A DNA stretch of 64,000 nt from Aeromonas enteropelogenes (GTDB taxonomy: Bacteria; Pseudomonadota; Gammaproteobacteria; Enterobacterales; Aeromonadaceae): the NCBI RefSeq assembly GCF_000819845.1, contig NZ_CDCG01000016.1:90744-154743 (forward strand). Reading direction: 5' to 3'. Both the position numbers and the translations under genes were made by a program. How positions within the stretch are numbered: the stretch's first letter is position 1; every line of letters starts with the position of its first letter. The notes under the pieces were generated by a model, which had not been told where the DNA came from, did not search any database, and saw only the letters and a program-made list of their open reading frames with translations. Positions 17,933 to 26,253 of this stretch are shown piece after piece.

Positions 17933-18454
17933 ATGACCACACACCAGGAAGATGAAGTACTGGAACGACTAAACGAGCAGGATGGCCCCAGAGGCTTCTT
18001 TCTCGAAGCCGTCACCATCCTGGAAGAAGCGGTCGACTCCCTGATGCGACAAGCCTTTCGTCAGGAGGAGTACGCCGTCAAATACGCCATCGAACCCTTG
18101 CTCAACCAGAGCGGCCCCCTCGGTCAGTTGGAGGTACGGCTCAAGCTCATCTTCGCCCTCGGCCTCATCTCCCTCGAACGTTATCAAGATCTTGAAGCCT
18201 ATCTGAAGTTCCGCGATTTTCTGGTGCGCGACCCCAAGGACTACCGATTCTGCGACAAACCGGTTCGTGATCTGCTCGAGCGCCTGCACGGCATCAACTC
18301 CGGCAGCATGCTCTCCCAGGAGCCCCCCGCAGACGAAGCGGATTGGCCCTTCTACCAGATGCAACTCAACCGACTCGATCAGATGGTGCGCTCCGCACTG
18401 GTGCTGGCGATCGCAGACTGCGTCAACGAGCTCCACAAGGAAAGCCCCATCTAA
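17933..18454 (+). CDS. mtlR: Mannitol operon repressor
   Basis: MtlR represses the mannitol operon in E. coli. The 173-residue all-helical protein has the family pattern: GFFLEAVTILEEAVDSLMRQAF near the N-terminus, PLLNQSGPLGQLEVRLKLIFALGLIS in the middle and YQDLEAYLKFRDFLVRDP following. MtlR lacks a recognisable helix-turn-helix and may act through partners, a general family property. It is the third gene of the operon, 116 bp after mtlD with a hairpin between, and a terminator follows. Confidence 0.95.
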   Translation: MTTHQEDEVLERLNEQDGPRGFFLEAVTILEEAVDSLMRQAFRQEEYAVKYAIEPLLNQSGPLGQLEVRLKLIFALGLISLERYQDLEAYLKFRDFLVRDPKDYRFCDKPVRDLLERLHGINSGSMLSQEPPADEADWPFYQMQLNRLDQMVRSALVLAIADCVNELHKESPI

Positions 18455-18476
18455 TCAGGCCCTGCGGCCCGAGCCA

Positions 18477-18503
18477 GGCGACAAGGAGTCGCCCTCCCTT
18501 TTT
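18477..18503 (+). terminator. mtl operon terminator
   Basis: GGCGAC (18477-18482) pairs with GTCGCC (18488-18493) around AAGGA, followed by CTCCCTTTTT. It lies 22 bp after the mtlR stop. Confidence 0.75.
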
Positions 18504-18625
18504 CCGGCATGTCCCATTGCCGTTTTCTCCCTGCCATCGTCTCTGTTCCTCACTCTACGGGGTGTCAATCCGACCATGAACCCCACTACACTAGCTCCAG
18601 GTCCATCTCCTGAATCGAGGTCTTC

Positions 18626-20413
18626 ATGATCGCTCTCTCCCTGGCTGGCATCGCTCTAGTCTCCGTGCTGGCCCAATGGCTTGCCTGGTCACTGCGGGTG
18701 CCTGCCATCCTGTTTTTGCTGCTGACCGGCCTCACGCTGGGGCCGGTCAGCGGCCTGCTCGACCCGGATGCCCTGCTCGGGGATCTGCTATTCCCGCTGG
18801 TATCGCTGTCGGTCGCCATCATCTTGTTCGAGGGGGCGTTGACCCTGCACCTGAAGGAGCTCAAGGGGATCGGCAAGGTGGTACGCAACCTCTGCTCCAC
18901 CGGCATGCTGGTGAGCTTCGCCGTCATCGGCAGCGCCGGTTACTTCCTGCTGGGACTGGACTGGCGGGTCGCCATGGTGCTCGGCGCCGTGCTGGTGGTG
19001 ACGGGGCCGACCGTGATCGCCCCCATGCTCAACGTGATCCGCCCCACCCGGGAGGTGGACCGCATCCTGCGTTGGGAGGGGATCGTTATCGACCCCATCG
19101 GCGCCCTGTTTGCGGTGCTGGTGTTTGAGGCGGTGCGCCTCGGCAGCCAGGGGGATCTGGTCAGCCACACCCTGCTAGCCCTGGCCAAGACGGTGGGCAT
19201 CGGCACCCTGACCGGGGTGGCGGCAGGCTGGTTCACTACCCTGCTCATGCGCAAGGACTGGCTGCCGGTCACCTTGCACAAGTTCGGTGTGCTGGCGCTG
19301 GTGCTGATCACCTTCACCTTCTCCGACTGGCTCAGCCACGAATCCGGCCTGCTGGCGGTGACCGTGTTCGGCATCTGGCTCGCCAATCAGGAGGGATTGG
19401 ATCTGGAGGAGGTGCTGGCATTCAAGGAGGACCTCGCCGTTATCCTCATCTCCAGCCTGTTCATCCTGCTGGCGGCCCGCCTCGATTTGGCCCAGCTCTG
19501 GCAGCTCGGCCCCATGGTGCTGGCGCTGCTGTGCGTGGTGCAATTCATCGCCCGCCCGCTCTGCATCCTGGTCTCGACCTGGGGGTCGGATCTCTCCTGG
19601 CGCGCGCGGGCCCTGCTCGGCTGGATAGCACCGCGCGGCATAGTGGCGGCGGCGGTCAGCGCCTCCTTTGCTATCAGCCTCCATGAAGCCGGTATCCCGG
19701 ATGCGGACAAGCTGGTGCCCCTGGTGTTTGCGGTGATCATCTCCACCGTGGTGCTGCAGAGCCTCACCTCGGCACCGCTGGCAGAGCTGCTCCAGATGCG
19801 CCAAAGCGCCCCCAACACCCTGCTCATCATAGGTGCCAACTCGGTGGCGCGGGCCATCGGCAAGGCGCTGGCGGATCAGGGGGTGCCGGTTCAGCTCTGC
19901 GACCCGGCCTGGGAGTTCTGCCGCCAGGCGCGCATGAGCAACCTGCCCTGCTACTTCGGCAATCCCCAGTCGGAACATGCCGAGCTGCATCTGCCCCTCA
20001 CCAGCATCAGCAACGTGCTGGCCCTCTCCCCCAACCGCCACAACAACGCCCTCGGGGTGCTGCATTTTGCCCACCTCTACGGGGAGGAGAGGGTCTACTC
20101 CCTGCGTTCCAGCGAACAGCACGGCAAGGCGAATCGGGAGAGTGCCACCTTCCGCGCCCGCCAGAACCTGTTCGGGTCCGAGGTCACCTACGCCCGCCTG
20201 AGCAGCCTGCTGAGCCGCGGCGGCCAGATCAAGGGGACCCGCCTGAGCGAGGCGTTCGACTGGGCGCAATATCAGGAGGCCAACCCGGGCGCCATCCCGC
20301 TGTTCCTGCTGGATGCCAAGGGTACGCCCCAGATAGTGACGGGGCCGGTCAGCCCGGATGCCGGTGAGTTGCTGATCGCCCTGCAACCGCCAAAAGAGGA
20401 CCCCTTGCCGTGA
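18626..20413 (+). CDS. CPA1-type cation:proton antiporter with C-terminal TrkA-N domain
   Basis: A 595-residue inner-membrane antiporter of the NhaP/CPA1 class, exchanging Na+ or K+ for H+. About 12 membrane helices fill residues 1-385. Typical motifs are FEGALTLHLKEL, VVTGPTVIAPML, and the EGIVIDPIGA segment that holds the ion-binding acidic residue. The C-terminal ~200 residues begin with NTLLIIGANSVARAIGKAL, a Rossmann TrkA-N-like regulatory domain. The ion preference cannot be told from sequence. The stop overlaps the next gene's GTG start (GTGA), implying coupling to the DnaJ-related gene. Confidence 0.9.
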   Translation: MIALSLAGIALVSVLAQWLAWSLRVPAILFLLLTGLTLGPVSGLLDPDALLGDLLFPLVSLSVAIILFEGALTLHLKELKGIGKVVRNLCSTGMLVSFAVIGSAGYFLLGLDWRVAMVLGAVLVVTGPTVIAPMLNVIRPTREVDRILRWEGIVIDPIGALFAVLVFEAVRLGSQGDLVSHTLLALAKTVGIGTLTGVAAGWFTTLLMRKDWLPVTLHKFGVLALVLITFTFSDWLSHESGLLAVTVFGIWLANQEGLDLEEVLAFKEDLAVILISSLFILLAARLDLAQLWQLGPMVLALLCVVQFIARPLCILVSTWGSDLSWRARALLGWIAPRGIVAAAVSASFAISLHEAGIPDADKLVPLVFAVIISTVVLQSLTSAPLAELLQMRQSAPNTLLIIGANSVARAIGKALADQGVPVQLCDPAWEFCRQARMSNLPCYFGNPQSEHAELHLPLTSISNVLALSPNRHNNALGVLHFAHLYGEERVYSLRSSEQHGKANRESATFRARQNLFGSEVTYARLSSLLSRGGQIKGTRLSEAFDWAQYQEANPGAIPLFLLDAKGTPQIVTGPVSPDAGELLIALQPPKEDPLP

Positions 20414-20988
20414 GCACCGGCACGCCTCCAGGCAACCCGCTGCTCGCTCCCCTGCTGGCACTGCTGCAACAGGCGAGCGGCAGCTACAAGGTGCACGAGT
20501 TGCTGGCCGAACTGCGCCGGCAGGGGGCCATCCCCACCCTGTCCGAGGATGAGCAACTGCAGCTGTTTCGGGTCAACTTCCTCATCATGAACGCCCTCTA
20601 CCAGCTGCAGGAGGAGCTTTATGAGGAGGGATGGTGGCTGGTGATCAGCACCCTGGATATCCGGCTGGAGGCTCGTGCTGGCAAGTCGACGGATGAAAAG
20701 ACAATGGCGCACAACCACTCTCTTCGCGACTACTACTGCGACTGGCAGGTGTTCTGGCAGACCGACCGGGAGGAGGTAGAGGCACTGCTCAACCGCTTCT
20801 GGCAGGGCTTGGATGGCGAGGAGAACCGGCGGGAAGCGCTGGCCCTGTTCGGGCTTGCGGCCGATGCGACCCGGGAGACCATCCGCCAGCGCTGGCGGGT
20901 ACTGGCACTGCGCCACCACCCGGATCGGGGCGGGGATGCAGAGGCCTTCATGCGCATCCGCTGGGCCTGGGAGTGCCTGCGAGAGTGA
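20410..20988 (+). CDS. DnaJ-related protein with C-terminal J domain
   Basis: A 192-residue protein with an N-terminal DNAJ-related domain (about 1-135) and a short C-terminal J domain carrying the HPD motif in ALRHHPDRGGDAEAFMRI. The HPD tripeptide is what stimulates Hsp70/DnaK ATPase. Family members are found next to membrane genes in Vibrio and Aeromonas, but the client is unknown. The GTG start at 20410 overlaps the antiporter stop by 4 bp, so translation is coupled. A chaperone-assisted role for the antiporter is possible but is inference. Confidence 0.88.
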   Translation: MSTGTPPGNPLLAPLLALLQQASGSYKVHELLAELRRQGAIPTLSEDEQLQLFRVNFLIMNALYQLQEELYEEGWWLVISTLDIRLEARAGKSTDEKTMAHNHSLRDYYCDWQVFWQTDREEVEALLNRFWQGLDGEENRREALALFGLAADATRETIRQRWRVLALRHHPDRGGDAEAFMRIRWAWECLRE

Positions 20989-21053
20989 GCCCTTTGCGGC
21001 TCTTTGGTGCCGGACATAAACTGAAGAGGGATATTCCTCCACAGGAGCGCATC

Positions 21054-21302
21054 ATGACCGTCAGTGAACTTCGCAAGCTCTATCAGCAACAGACCCTGCA
21101 AGAGGCCGAGATCCTGCACGACATTGCCATTCCCGGCTGGATCATCGAGTTTCGCGGCAAGGATGGCTCTCTGTTCGAGCTGACTGACACCCTGGGTTGC
21201 CCCATCAGCTTCGGCACGGTCGAACAGGCCCGCGAGCATGTCCACCTGGTGGCGGACTGCCCGGTACAGGTAGAACACCTCTACCGCTTCTTCGAGCGCT
21301 GA
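21054..21302 (+). CDS. Small conserved hypothetical protein (82 aa)
   Basis: An 82-residue soluble protein starting MTVSELRKLYQQQTLQEAEI, with a beta-rich middle (PGWIIEFRGKDGSLFELTDTLG) and HLVADCPVQVEHLYRFFER at the C-terminus. There is no signal peptide or membrane segment. An ACAGGAG ribosome site precedes the ATG at 21054, which excludes a longer upstream frame. It follows the DnaJ-related gene by 65 bp, so it may be the third gene of that unit. I recognise no named family. Confidence 0.75.
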   Translation: MTVSELRKLYQQQTLQEAEILHDIAIPGWIIEFRGKDGSLFELTDTLGCPISFGTVEQAREHVHLVADCPVQVEHLYRFFER

Positions 21303-21316
21303 GCGCCCCCAACCAG

Positions 21317-21344
21317 AAAAAGGCTCCTTGAAGGAGCCTTTTTT
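21317..21344. terminator. Bidirectional terminator between convergent genes
   Basis: AAAAAGGCTCCTT pairs with AAGGAGCCTTTTT around a GA-centred turn. It serves the plus-strand 82-residue gene and abuts the minus-strand mscS-like stop codon. Confidence 0.9.
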
Positions 21345-21868
21345 CATTCCGGTTGCAGCGGTTCCGGCTCCTTGCCCTCCAGTCGCCTGACCGGTTTTTG
21401 CAGGATCAGGTTGGCGGGATAGGTGACCAGATCGCCGTTGTCATCACGCACCCGCACATAGAAGAGACCTATCTCGGTGATGACGCCGGTGACGGAGTCA
21501 TCCTTGTCGAGGATGCGGATCCGGTCGCCAATCCGGTAGGGAAAGGCGAAGAAGATGGTGATGCTGGCGGTGATATTGGAGAGGATCGACCACTGGGCCA
21601 CCATGGCCACCCCCAGCACGGCGAAGAAGGAGGAGGCCAGCACCACCAGCCGGGAGAAGTCGAGCCCCCACACCCCGGCCAGGATCAGCAGGGTGGCGCA
21701 CCCTTGCAGGAAGTGGAACACATGGGCCACGTAGATGACCCGGTTCTCGCTTACCTGCTTGGTCTGGGCCAGCGCCAGCAGGCTCTTGCGAATGATCCGC
21801 CGCAGCAGGGCATGGGCCAGCAACAGCAGCAGGGTGAGGCCGATGGATTGCCACATGGTCAGGCTCAT
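21344..21868 (-). CDS. Minimal MscS-family mechanosensitive channel
   Basis: A 174-residue MscS-fold protein, much shorter than E. coli MscS (286). An N-terminal helix (SIGLTLLLLLAHALL) is followed by a second (FLQGCATLLILAGVWGL) and the pore helix region LVVLASSFFAVLGVAMVAQWSILSN. The beta domain continues to GDLVTYPANLILQKPV, after which the protein ends. The large C-terminal alpha/beta vestibule domain is therefore missing. The gene starts 3 bp after the zntB stop and is surely co-transcribed. Function as a gated channel is expected from the family but not certain for such a short form. Confidence 0.85.
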   Translation of the reverse strand: MSLTMWQSIGLTLLLLLAHALLRRIIRKSLLALAQTKQVSENRVIYVAHVFHFLQGCATLLILAGVWGLDFSRLVVLASSFFAVLGVAMVAQWSILSNITASITIFFAFPYRIGDRIRILDKDDSVTGVITEIGLFYVRVRDDNGDLVTYPANLILQKPVRRLEGKEPEPLQPE

Positions 21869-21871
21869 GGG

Positions 21872-22837
21872 TTACCACCAGCGTTTGTGCTTGAGCCAGA
21901 CCGCCAACCCGACGGCCAGCGCGGTCAGGGAACCGCAGAAAATCCAGAAGGCGGTCGGGCTGTCAGCCCCCGGGATCCCCCCCAGGTTGATGCCGAACAG
22001 GCCGGTCAGGAAGCTGGCGGGCAAAAACAGCAGCGCCATCACCGACATCTGATAGGCGCGACGGTTGGTCGCCTCCGCCATCAGGTTGTTGATCTCGTCC
22101 GCCAGCACAGCGGTACGCGCCACCCCGGCATCCAGATCGTCAAGCCAGCGCCGCAACCGATCGGCGATGTCGAGCAGGCGGCGCCTGTCATCCTCGTCCA
22201 GCCAGCTGATCTTCTCGTTGGCAAGGCGCGCCACCAGATCCCGCTGGGGCGAGAGGTAGCGGCGGATCATGATGAGCTGCTTGCGGATCAGCGCCAGCCG
22301 GCCGTTGGCGGGCAGATCCCGGGTCAACACCTGCTCCTCCAGATCGAGGATCTGGTCGTGCAACTCCTCGACAAACTCCCCAGCCCGATCGGTCAGGGCA
22401 TCACACACCTCTACCAGCCAGTCGGCCGGGGTGTCGGCGCCGCCCCCCAGCTTCAGCTGCTCGAAGACATCTTTTTCCGACAGCAGCGGCCGCCGCCGAC
22501 TGCTGATGATGAGGTCCGGCGTGATGAAGATCCGCAGCGCCACCATCTCTTCGGGCCTGTGATCCTTGTTGTGATTGATGCCGCGCAGGATCAGCAGCAC
22601 CGTCTCCCCCATCCGCACCAGCTTGGGGCGGTTGCTCTGGCCGAGCAGGGATTCGCGCGCCGCATCGCTCAGCAGCGGGGTCTGCAACAGCCAGCGTGCC
22701 GCCTCCGGATTGCCGTAATCCAGATGCAACCAGCCGGGTTCCTCCGCCGGCACCTCGCTGCCTGCCGCAAGCGGGGTCATGCCCCCCTTGCCATCCAGGG
22801 TCAGGGCATAAATCACATCACTGGGCACCCGATCCAT
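21872..22837 (-). CDS. zntB: Zinc transport protein ZntB (CorA superfamily)
   Basis: ZntB is a pentameric CorA-like transporter that moves zinc across the inner membrane, driven by the proton gradient. The 321 residues match the family (E. coli 327). A long cytoplasmic domain (to about residue 260) with coiled-coil helices precedes two C-terminal helices, and the loop carries GLFGINLGGIPG, the GxN variant typical of ZntB. The ATG at 22837 is chosen because a GAGGAGA ribosome site precedes it and the N-terminus MDRVPSDVIYALTLDGKGG aligns with ZntB. It is followed by mscS after 3 bp. Confidence 0.93.
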   Translation of the reverse strand: MDRVPSDVIYALTLDGKGGMTPLAAGSEVPAEEPGWLHLDYGNPEAARWLLQTPLLSDAARESLLGQSNRPKLVRMGETVLLILRGINHNKDHRPEEMVALRIFITPDLIISSRRRPLLSEKDVFEQLKLGGGADTPADWLVEVCDALTDRAGEFVEELHDQILDLEEQVLTRDLPANGRLALIRKQLIMIRRYLSPQRDLVARLANEKISWLDEDDRRRLLDIADRLRRWLDDLDAGVARTAVLADEINNLMAEATNRRAYQMSVMALLFLPASFLTGLFGINLGGIPGADSPTAFWIFCGSLTALAVGLAVWLKHKRWW

Positions 22838-22955
22838 CTCTTCTCCTCGCTGATTCAATCTCTGTGGCCCAGCTTACACCAAAGGCAACCCCGACTCAGC
22901 CCGCCCCTGTGATACCATGCCCGCTCGCGTTTTTTTGCCTACAGGAAACCACGCC

Positions 22956-23408
22956 ATGCCGATCTGGGTTGATGCCGATGCCTGCCCCATTCCCATCAAG
23001 GAGATCCTCTACCGCGCCGCTCACCGCGCCCAGGTGGTGACCACCCTGGTAGCCAATCAGGGGCTGCGGGTGCCGCCCTCCCCCTTCATCAAGACCCAGC
23101 AGGTGGAGAAGGGATTCGACGTGGCGGATCATGTCATCGCCCAGCAAGTCCAACCCGGCGATCTGGTGATAACGGGGGACATCCCCCTCGCCTCCTGGGT
23201 GATCGAAGCCGGCGGCGAGGCGCTCAATCCCCGCGGCGAGATCTACACCCGCGAGACCATCAAGGCGCGGCTCGGCATGCGCAACTTCATGGAGGAACTG
23301 CGCTCGGCCGGGGTTCAGACCGGCGGCCCGGCCCCCCTCAACGCCGCCGACAAGCAGCGTTTCGCCAACGCCCTCGACAAGTGGCTGATCCGCGGCAAGC
23401 TGGGGTGA
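22956..23408 (+). CDS. yaiI: UPF0178 family protein YaiI
   Basis: A 150-residue protein of the YaiI/YqxD family (UPF0178), related to PIN-like nucleases by fold. Conserved acidic residues are in [18 protein letters not shown], in [14 protein letters not shown], and in the [12 protein letters not shown] segment. The biochemical role is not established. The ATG at 22956 gives the family N-terminus; the upstream ACAGGAAA is a usable ribosome site. It is divergent from zntB with a 118-bp gap. Confidence 0.92.
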   Translation: MPIWVDADACPIPIKEILYRAAHRAQVVTTLVANQGLRVPPSPFIKTQQVEKGFDVADHVIAQQVQPGDLVITGDIPLASWVIEAGGEALNPRGEIYTRETIKARLGMRNFMEELRSAGVQTGGPAPLNAADKQRFANALDKWLIRGKLG

Positions 23409-23459
23409 CCCTGGCGCTCTACCCCGTTGCCTGCAAAAAAGCACGCCGCCCGTTTCGCG

Positions 23460-23476
23460 CTTAATTCTTTCTTAAG
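23460..23476 (+). promoter_or_regulatory. PmrA/QseB-type direct repeat
   Basis: CTTAAT-TCTTT-CTTAAG fits the YTTAAK-N5-YTTAAK consensus bound by PmrA/BasR and QseB response regulators. It lies 53 bp before the PepSY gene, a usual distance for an activator site. The regulator gene is not in this window. Confidence 0.6.
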
Positions 23477-23489
23477 CCTCACGAACTAG

Positions 23490-23520
23490 CCTTGTGGATG
23501 TTTGACTGACATCCACAAGG
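23490..23520 (+). promoter_or_regulatory. Inverted repeat overlapping the PepSY gene ribosome site
   Basis: CCTTGTGGATGT and ACATCCACAAGG are perfect 12-bp arms around a 7-nt loop. The 3' arm contains the AAGG of the AAGGAG ribosome site (23517-23522). If the transcript starts upstream of 23490 the hairpin would block ribosome entry; otherwise it may be a DNA operator. Confidence 0.5.
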
Positions 23521-23528
23521 AGCCCGTG

Positions 23529-23798
23529 ATGAAACTCTCCCCCCTGTTGTTGCTGATCCCCCTGTTCAGTGCCGCCGCCCTGGCCGAACCCCAATGTACC
23601 CAGACCGACAAGGCCAGCTGGCTGAGCGAGGCCGATGCCCAGCAGCAGATCAAGGCGATGGGTTACGAGATCAAGAAGTTCAAGGTCACCGACACCAACT
23701 GCTACGAGATCTACGGTTGGGACAAGGAGAAGCGCCGTGTCGAGATCTACTTCGACCCGACCGATCTCAAGAAGGTGAAAGAAGAGATCGACAACTGA
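23529..23798 (+). CDS. Periplasmic PepSY-domain protein
   Basis: An 89-residue exported protein. A signal peptide (MKLSPLLLLIPLFSAAALAE, cut after ALA) is followed by a single PepSY-like domain (WLSEADAQQQIKAMGYEIKKFKVTDTNCYEIYGWDKEKRR-type pattern) with two cysteines (in PQCTQ and TNCYE) that could form a disulfide. The start is fixed by the signal peptide and the AAGGAG site. It lies 46 bp upstream of a cytochrome b561 gene, a pairing often seen under two-component control. A PmrA/QseB-like site upstream supports that. Confidence 0.88.
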   Translation: MKLSPLLLLIPLFSAAALAEPQCTQTDKASWLSEADAQQQIKAMGYEIKKFKVTDTNCYEIYGWDKEKRRVEIYFDPTDLKKVKEEIDN

Positions 23799-23844
23799 CG
23801 TCCCGACGGGCCGCACCCCGCGGCCCTCTCTATGGAGCCTTGCC

Positions 23845-24405
23845 ATGACCAACTGGACTGAAACCCGGGTATGGGACCCCGTCATCCGGGTATTTCACTG
23901 GCTGACGGTCACCCTCTGTCTGCTCAACTTCTTCGTGCTGGAAGAGGGCAGCCGCAACCACAGATATGTCGGCTATGCCCTGGGTGCCCTGCTGCTGATC
24001 CGGCTGTTGTGGGGACTGGTCGGCTCCTACTATGCCCGCTTCGGCCAGTGGTGGCCCACCCCGGCCCGGGTGCGTGCCTATCTGCGCCAGCTGCTGCAGG
24101 GGCGCCATCCCTATTACCTCGGGCACAATCCGGTTGGCGCCCTGATGATCTGGCTGCTGTTGCTGTCGCTGCTCGGCACTATCGTCACCGGCTGGCTCAC
24201 TACCTGGGATGCTTTCTGGGGCGAGGATTGGCTTGAGGAGCTGCACGGCGTCATCGCCAACACCCTGATGGCGGCGGTGGGCGTCCATGCTGCCGTGGTG
24301 ATCCTGACCGATCGCCTCACCCGCAGCGATCTGCTGCGGGCCATGGTGCTCGGCAAAAAACGGGTGCCCCTTCACGTCCAGGTGGAAGATCCGCGCAACG
24401 AGTGA
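23845..24405 (+). CDS. Cytochrome b561 family membrane protein
   Basis: A 186-residue inner-membrane di-haem cytochrome b of the bacterial Ni-Fe-hydrogenase-like b561 class. Four hydrophobic helices are visible (about 18-37, 43-62, 98-118, 137-155). Candidate haem-ligand histidines are in VFHWLTV, RNHRYVGYALG and the pair ELHGVIAN / GVHAAVV. The GGAG ribosome site is good. It follows the PepSY gene by 46 bp, and a GC-rich terminator follows. It probably passes electrons between quinone and a periplasmic partner; the partner is unknown. Confidence 0.9.
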   Translation: MTNWTETRVWDPVIRVFHWLTVTLCLLNFFVLEEGSRNHRYVGYALGALLLIRLLWGLVGSYYARFGQWWPTPARVRAYLRQLLQGRHPYYLGHNPVGALMIWLLLLSLLGTIVTGWLTTWDAFWGEDWLEELHGVIANTLMAAVGVHAAVVILTDRLTRSDLLRAMVLGKKRVPLHVQVEDPRNE

Positions 24406-24434
24406 CCGGGCCGGCCTGCCGGCCCCGGTTTTTT
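24406..24434 (+). terminator. Terminator after cytochrome b561 gene
   Basis: A GC-rich hairpin (CCGGGCCGG with CCGGCCCCGG, one bulge) is followed by six T residues directly after the stop codon. Confidence 0.8.
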
Positions 24435-24493
24435 GCTGCAATCCCCGGGGACACTGGTAAGATGCGCCGCCGTTTCTCCACACCGTGACAACC

Positions 24494-24994
24494 ATGACCG
24501 CCCATGGGCACCTGCTGTTTTCCGTTACCTGCACCCTGCTCGCCCACAAATTCCAGCTCACCCCGGCCCTGGCCGATGCCAGCCTGTGGCACGCCATTCC
24601 CGCGGCACTGGCCAGCGCCCTGCTGCCGGATCTCGATCACCCCAAATCTGTGCTGGGACAGCGGCTGCCGTGGATCTCGAAGCCGCTATCCCGGCTGTTC
24701 GGTCATCGCGGCTTCACCCACAGTCTGCTGGCGGTGGCTGTGGCCATCTGGGGGCTGAACCAGAGCCTTCCCCCCGATACCCTGCCGGTTGGTGTCAAGG
24801 ATGCCCTGATCGTCGGCTATCTCAGCCATCTGCTGGGGGACTGGCTCACTCCGGCCGGTATTCCGCTGCTGTGGCCCGGCAAGCGGCGCTACCGGTTGCC
24901 GGGCTGGCCCCTTAAAAGTGGCGGCGCCCTCGAGACCGGTTTTTGCACCCTCACCCTGCTGGTGGCGGGTTGGTGGTGCGGCTGGCGCCTATGA
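24494..24994 (+). CDS. ydjM: YdjM-type inner-membrane metal-dependent hydrolase family
   Basis: A 166-residue inner-membrane protein of the YdjM/DUF457 family. The N-terminus MTAHGHLLFSVTCTLLAHKFQLTP aligns closely with E. coli YdjM; LLPDLDHPKS and FGHRGFTHSLLAVAV hold the conserved Asp and His residues thought to bind metal. E. coli ydjM belongs to the SOS regulon, but no LexA box (CTG-N10-CAG) is visible upstream here. The ATG at 24494 is preferred over a GTG at 24485 by similarity. Function in the cell is not established. Confidence 0.88.
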   Translation: MTAHGHLLFSVTCTLLAHKFQLTPALADASLWHAIPAALASALLPDLDHPKSVLGQRLPWISKPLSRLFGHRGFTHSLLAVAVAIWGLNQSLPPDTLPVGVKDALIVGYLSHLLGDWLTPAGIPLLWPGKRRYRLPGWPLKSGGALETGFCTLTLLVAGWWCGWRL

Positions 24995-25022
24995 AAAAGC
25001 CCCCGGCCGAAAAGCCGGGGGC
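24994..25022 (-). terminator. nupC terminator
   Basis: GCCCCCGGC pairs with GCCGGGGGC around CGAAAA. The AAAAA at 24994-24998 becomes a T-run on the minus strand, so it ends the nupC transcript; the ydjM transcript may also stall here. Confidence 0.85.
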
Positions 25023-25047
25023 CTGACAATCGCAAGGCAGCGAATGA

Positions 25048-26253
25048 TCAGATCATGATGCCTGCGATCACGGCGGAGAGCAGGCTCACCAGGGTGGAGC
25101 CGTAGACCAGCTTGAGGCCGAAGCGGGAGACCATGTTGCCCTTCTCCTCGTTGAGCGCCTTCACCGCACCGGCGATGATGCCGATGGAGCTGAAGTTGGC
25201 GAACGACACCATGAAGATGGAGAGGATGCCGACGGTGCGCGGCGAGAGATCGGCGGCGATCTTACCCAGATCCATCATGGCCACGAACTCGTTGGTCACC
25301 AGCTTGGTCGCCATAATGGAGCCCGCCTGCAGCGCTTCACTGCCCGGGATGCCCAGGATCCAGGCGATGGGGTAGAAGATGTAGCCCATGACGTGCTGGA
25401 AGTTGACGCCAAACGCCATCTCGAACAGGTAGTTGATGAGGGCGATCAGGGCGATGAAGCCCACCAGCATGGCCCCGACGATGACCGCCACGGTGAAACC
25501 AGCCATGATGTACTCCCCCAGCATCTCGAAGAAGTTCTCCTTCTTCGGGGTGTGGTGCTCGTCCCCCTCGGCCAGCGCCTTGGCGTCGGTCACCGTGTTG
25601 TCCGGCTCGTAGGGGTTGATGAGGGACAACACCACGAAGGTGCTGAACATGTTAAGCACCAGGGCGGCCACCACGTAACGCGGTTCGATCAGCTGCATGT
25701 AGGCGCCGACGATGGACATGGAGACGGTGGACATGGCGGTCGCCGCCAGGGTGTACATCTGCTTCTCGTTGAGGTGCGGCAGTATCTTCTTGAGAGCAAT
25801 GAAGTTTTCAGACTGGCCGACAATCATGGCGCTGATGGCGTTGAAGGATTCCAGCTTGCCCATGCCGTTGATTTTGGCCAGCACGGTACCGATGCCGCGA
25901 ATGACCAGCGGCAACAGACGGATGTACTGCAGGATGCCGATCAGCACCGAGATAAAGACAATGGGCATCAGCACCATCAGGAAGAAGGAGAAGGCCCCCT
26001 CGTTGACCAGGCCGCCAAACACGAAGTCGGTTCCCTGTTTGGCAAACTCCATCAGCTTGGTGAAGCCGGCAGCAAAGCCTCCCACCACTGCCAGACCCAC
26101 TTCCGAGTTCAGCATGAACCAGGCCAGCGCCAGCTCGACCACCAGCAGCTGGATGATGTAGCGCACCTTGATCTGTTTCCAGTTGTGGCGGTTGACCAGC
26201 AGCGAGAGCGCAAGGACCATCGCGAGTCCGAGCACGAAGTGAAGATATTCCAT
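25048..26253 (-). CDS. nupC: Concentrative nucleoside transporter (NupC family)
   Basis: A 401-residue inner-membrane nucleoside/cation symporter. The CNT family signatures are present: [24 protein letters not shown] with the substrate-binding QSE, the [10 protein letters not shown] segment, and [18 protein letters not shown] near the C-terminus. About ten hydrophobic segments are seen. The ATG at 26253 is preferred over a GTG at 26265. The upstream region is unusually AT-rich and contains LacI-type palindromes (AAAAACGTTTTT), compatible with control by a LacI-family regulator such as CytR or PurR; this is inference. Confidence 0.93.
   Translation of the reverse strand: MEYLHFVLGLAMVLALSLLVNRHNWKQIKVRYIIQLLVVELALAWFMLNSEVGLAVVGGFAAGFTKLMEFAKQGTDFVFGGLVNEGAFSFFLMVLMPIVFISVLIGILQYIRLLPLVIRGIGTVLAKINGMGKLESFNAISAMIVGQSENFIALKKILPHLNEKQMYTLAATAMSTVSMSIVGAYMQLIEPRYVVAALVLNMFSTFVVLSLINPYEPDNTVTDAKALAEGDEHHTPKKENFFEMLGEYIMAGFTVAVIVGAMLVGFIALIALINYLFEMAFGVNFQHVMGYIFYPIAWILGIPGSEALQAGSIMATKLVTNEFVAMMDLGKIAADLSPRTVGILSIFMVSFANFSSIGIIAGAVKALNEEKGNMVSRFGLKLVYGSTLVSLLSAVIAGIMI

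Noticed and set aside
24435..24493. LexA box before ydjM
   Set aside because: Expected from E. coli ydjM, but no CTG-N10-CAG sequence is present.
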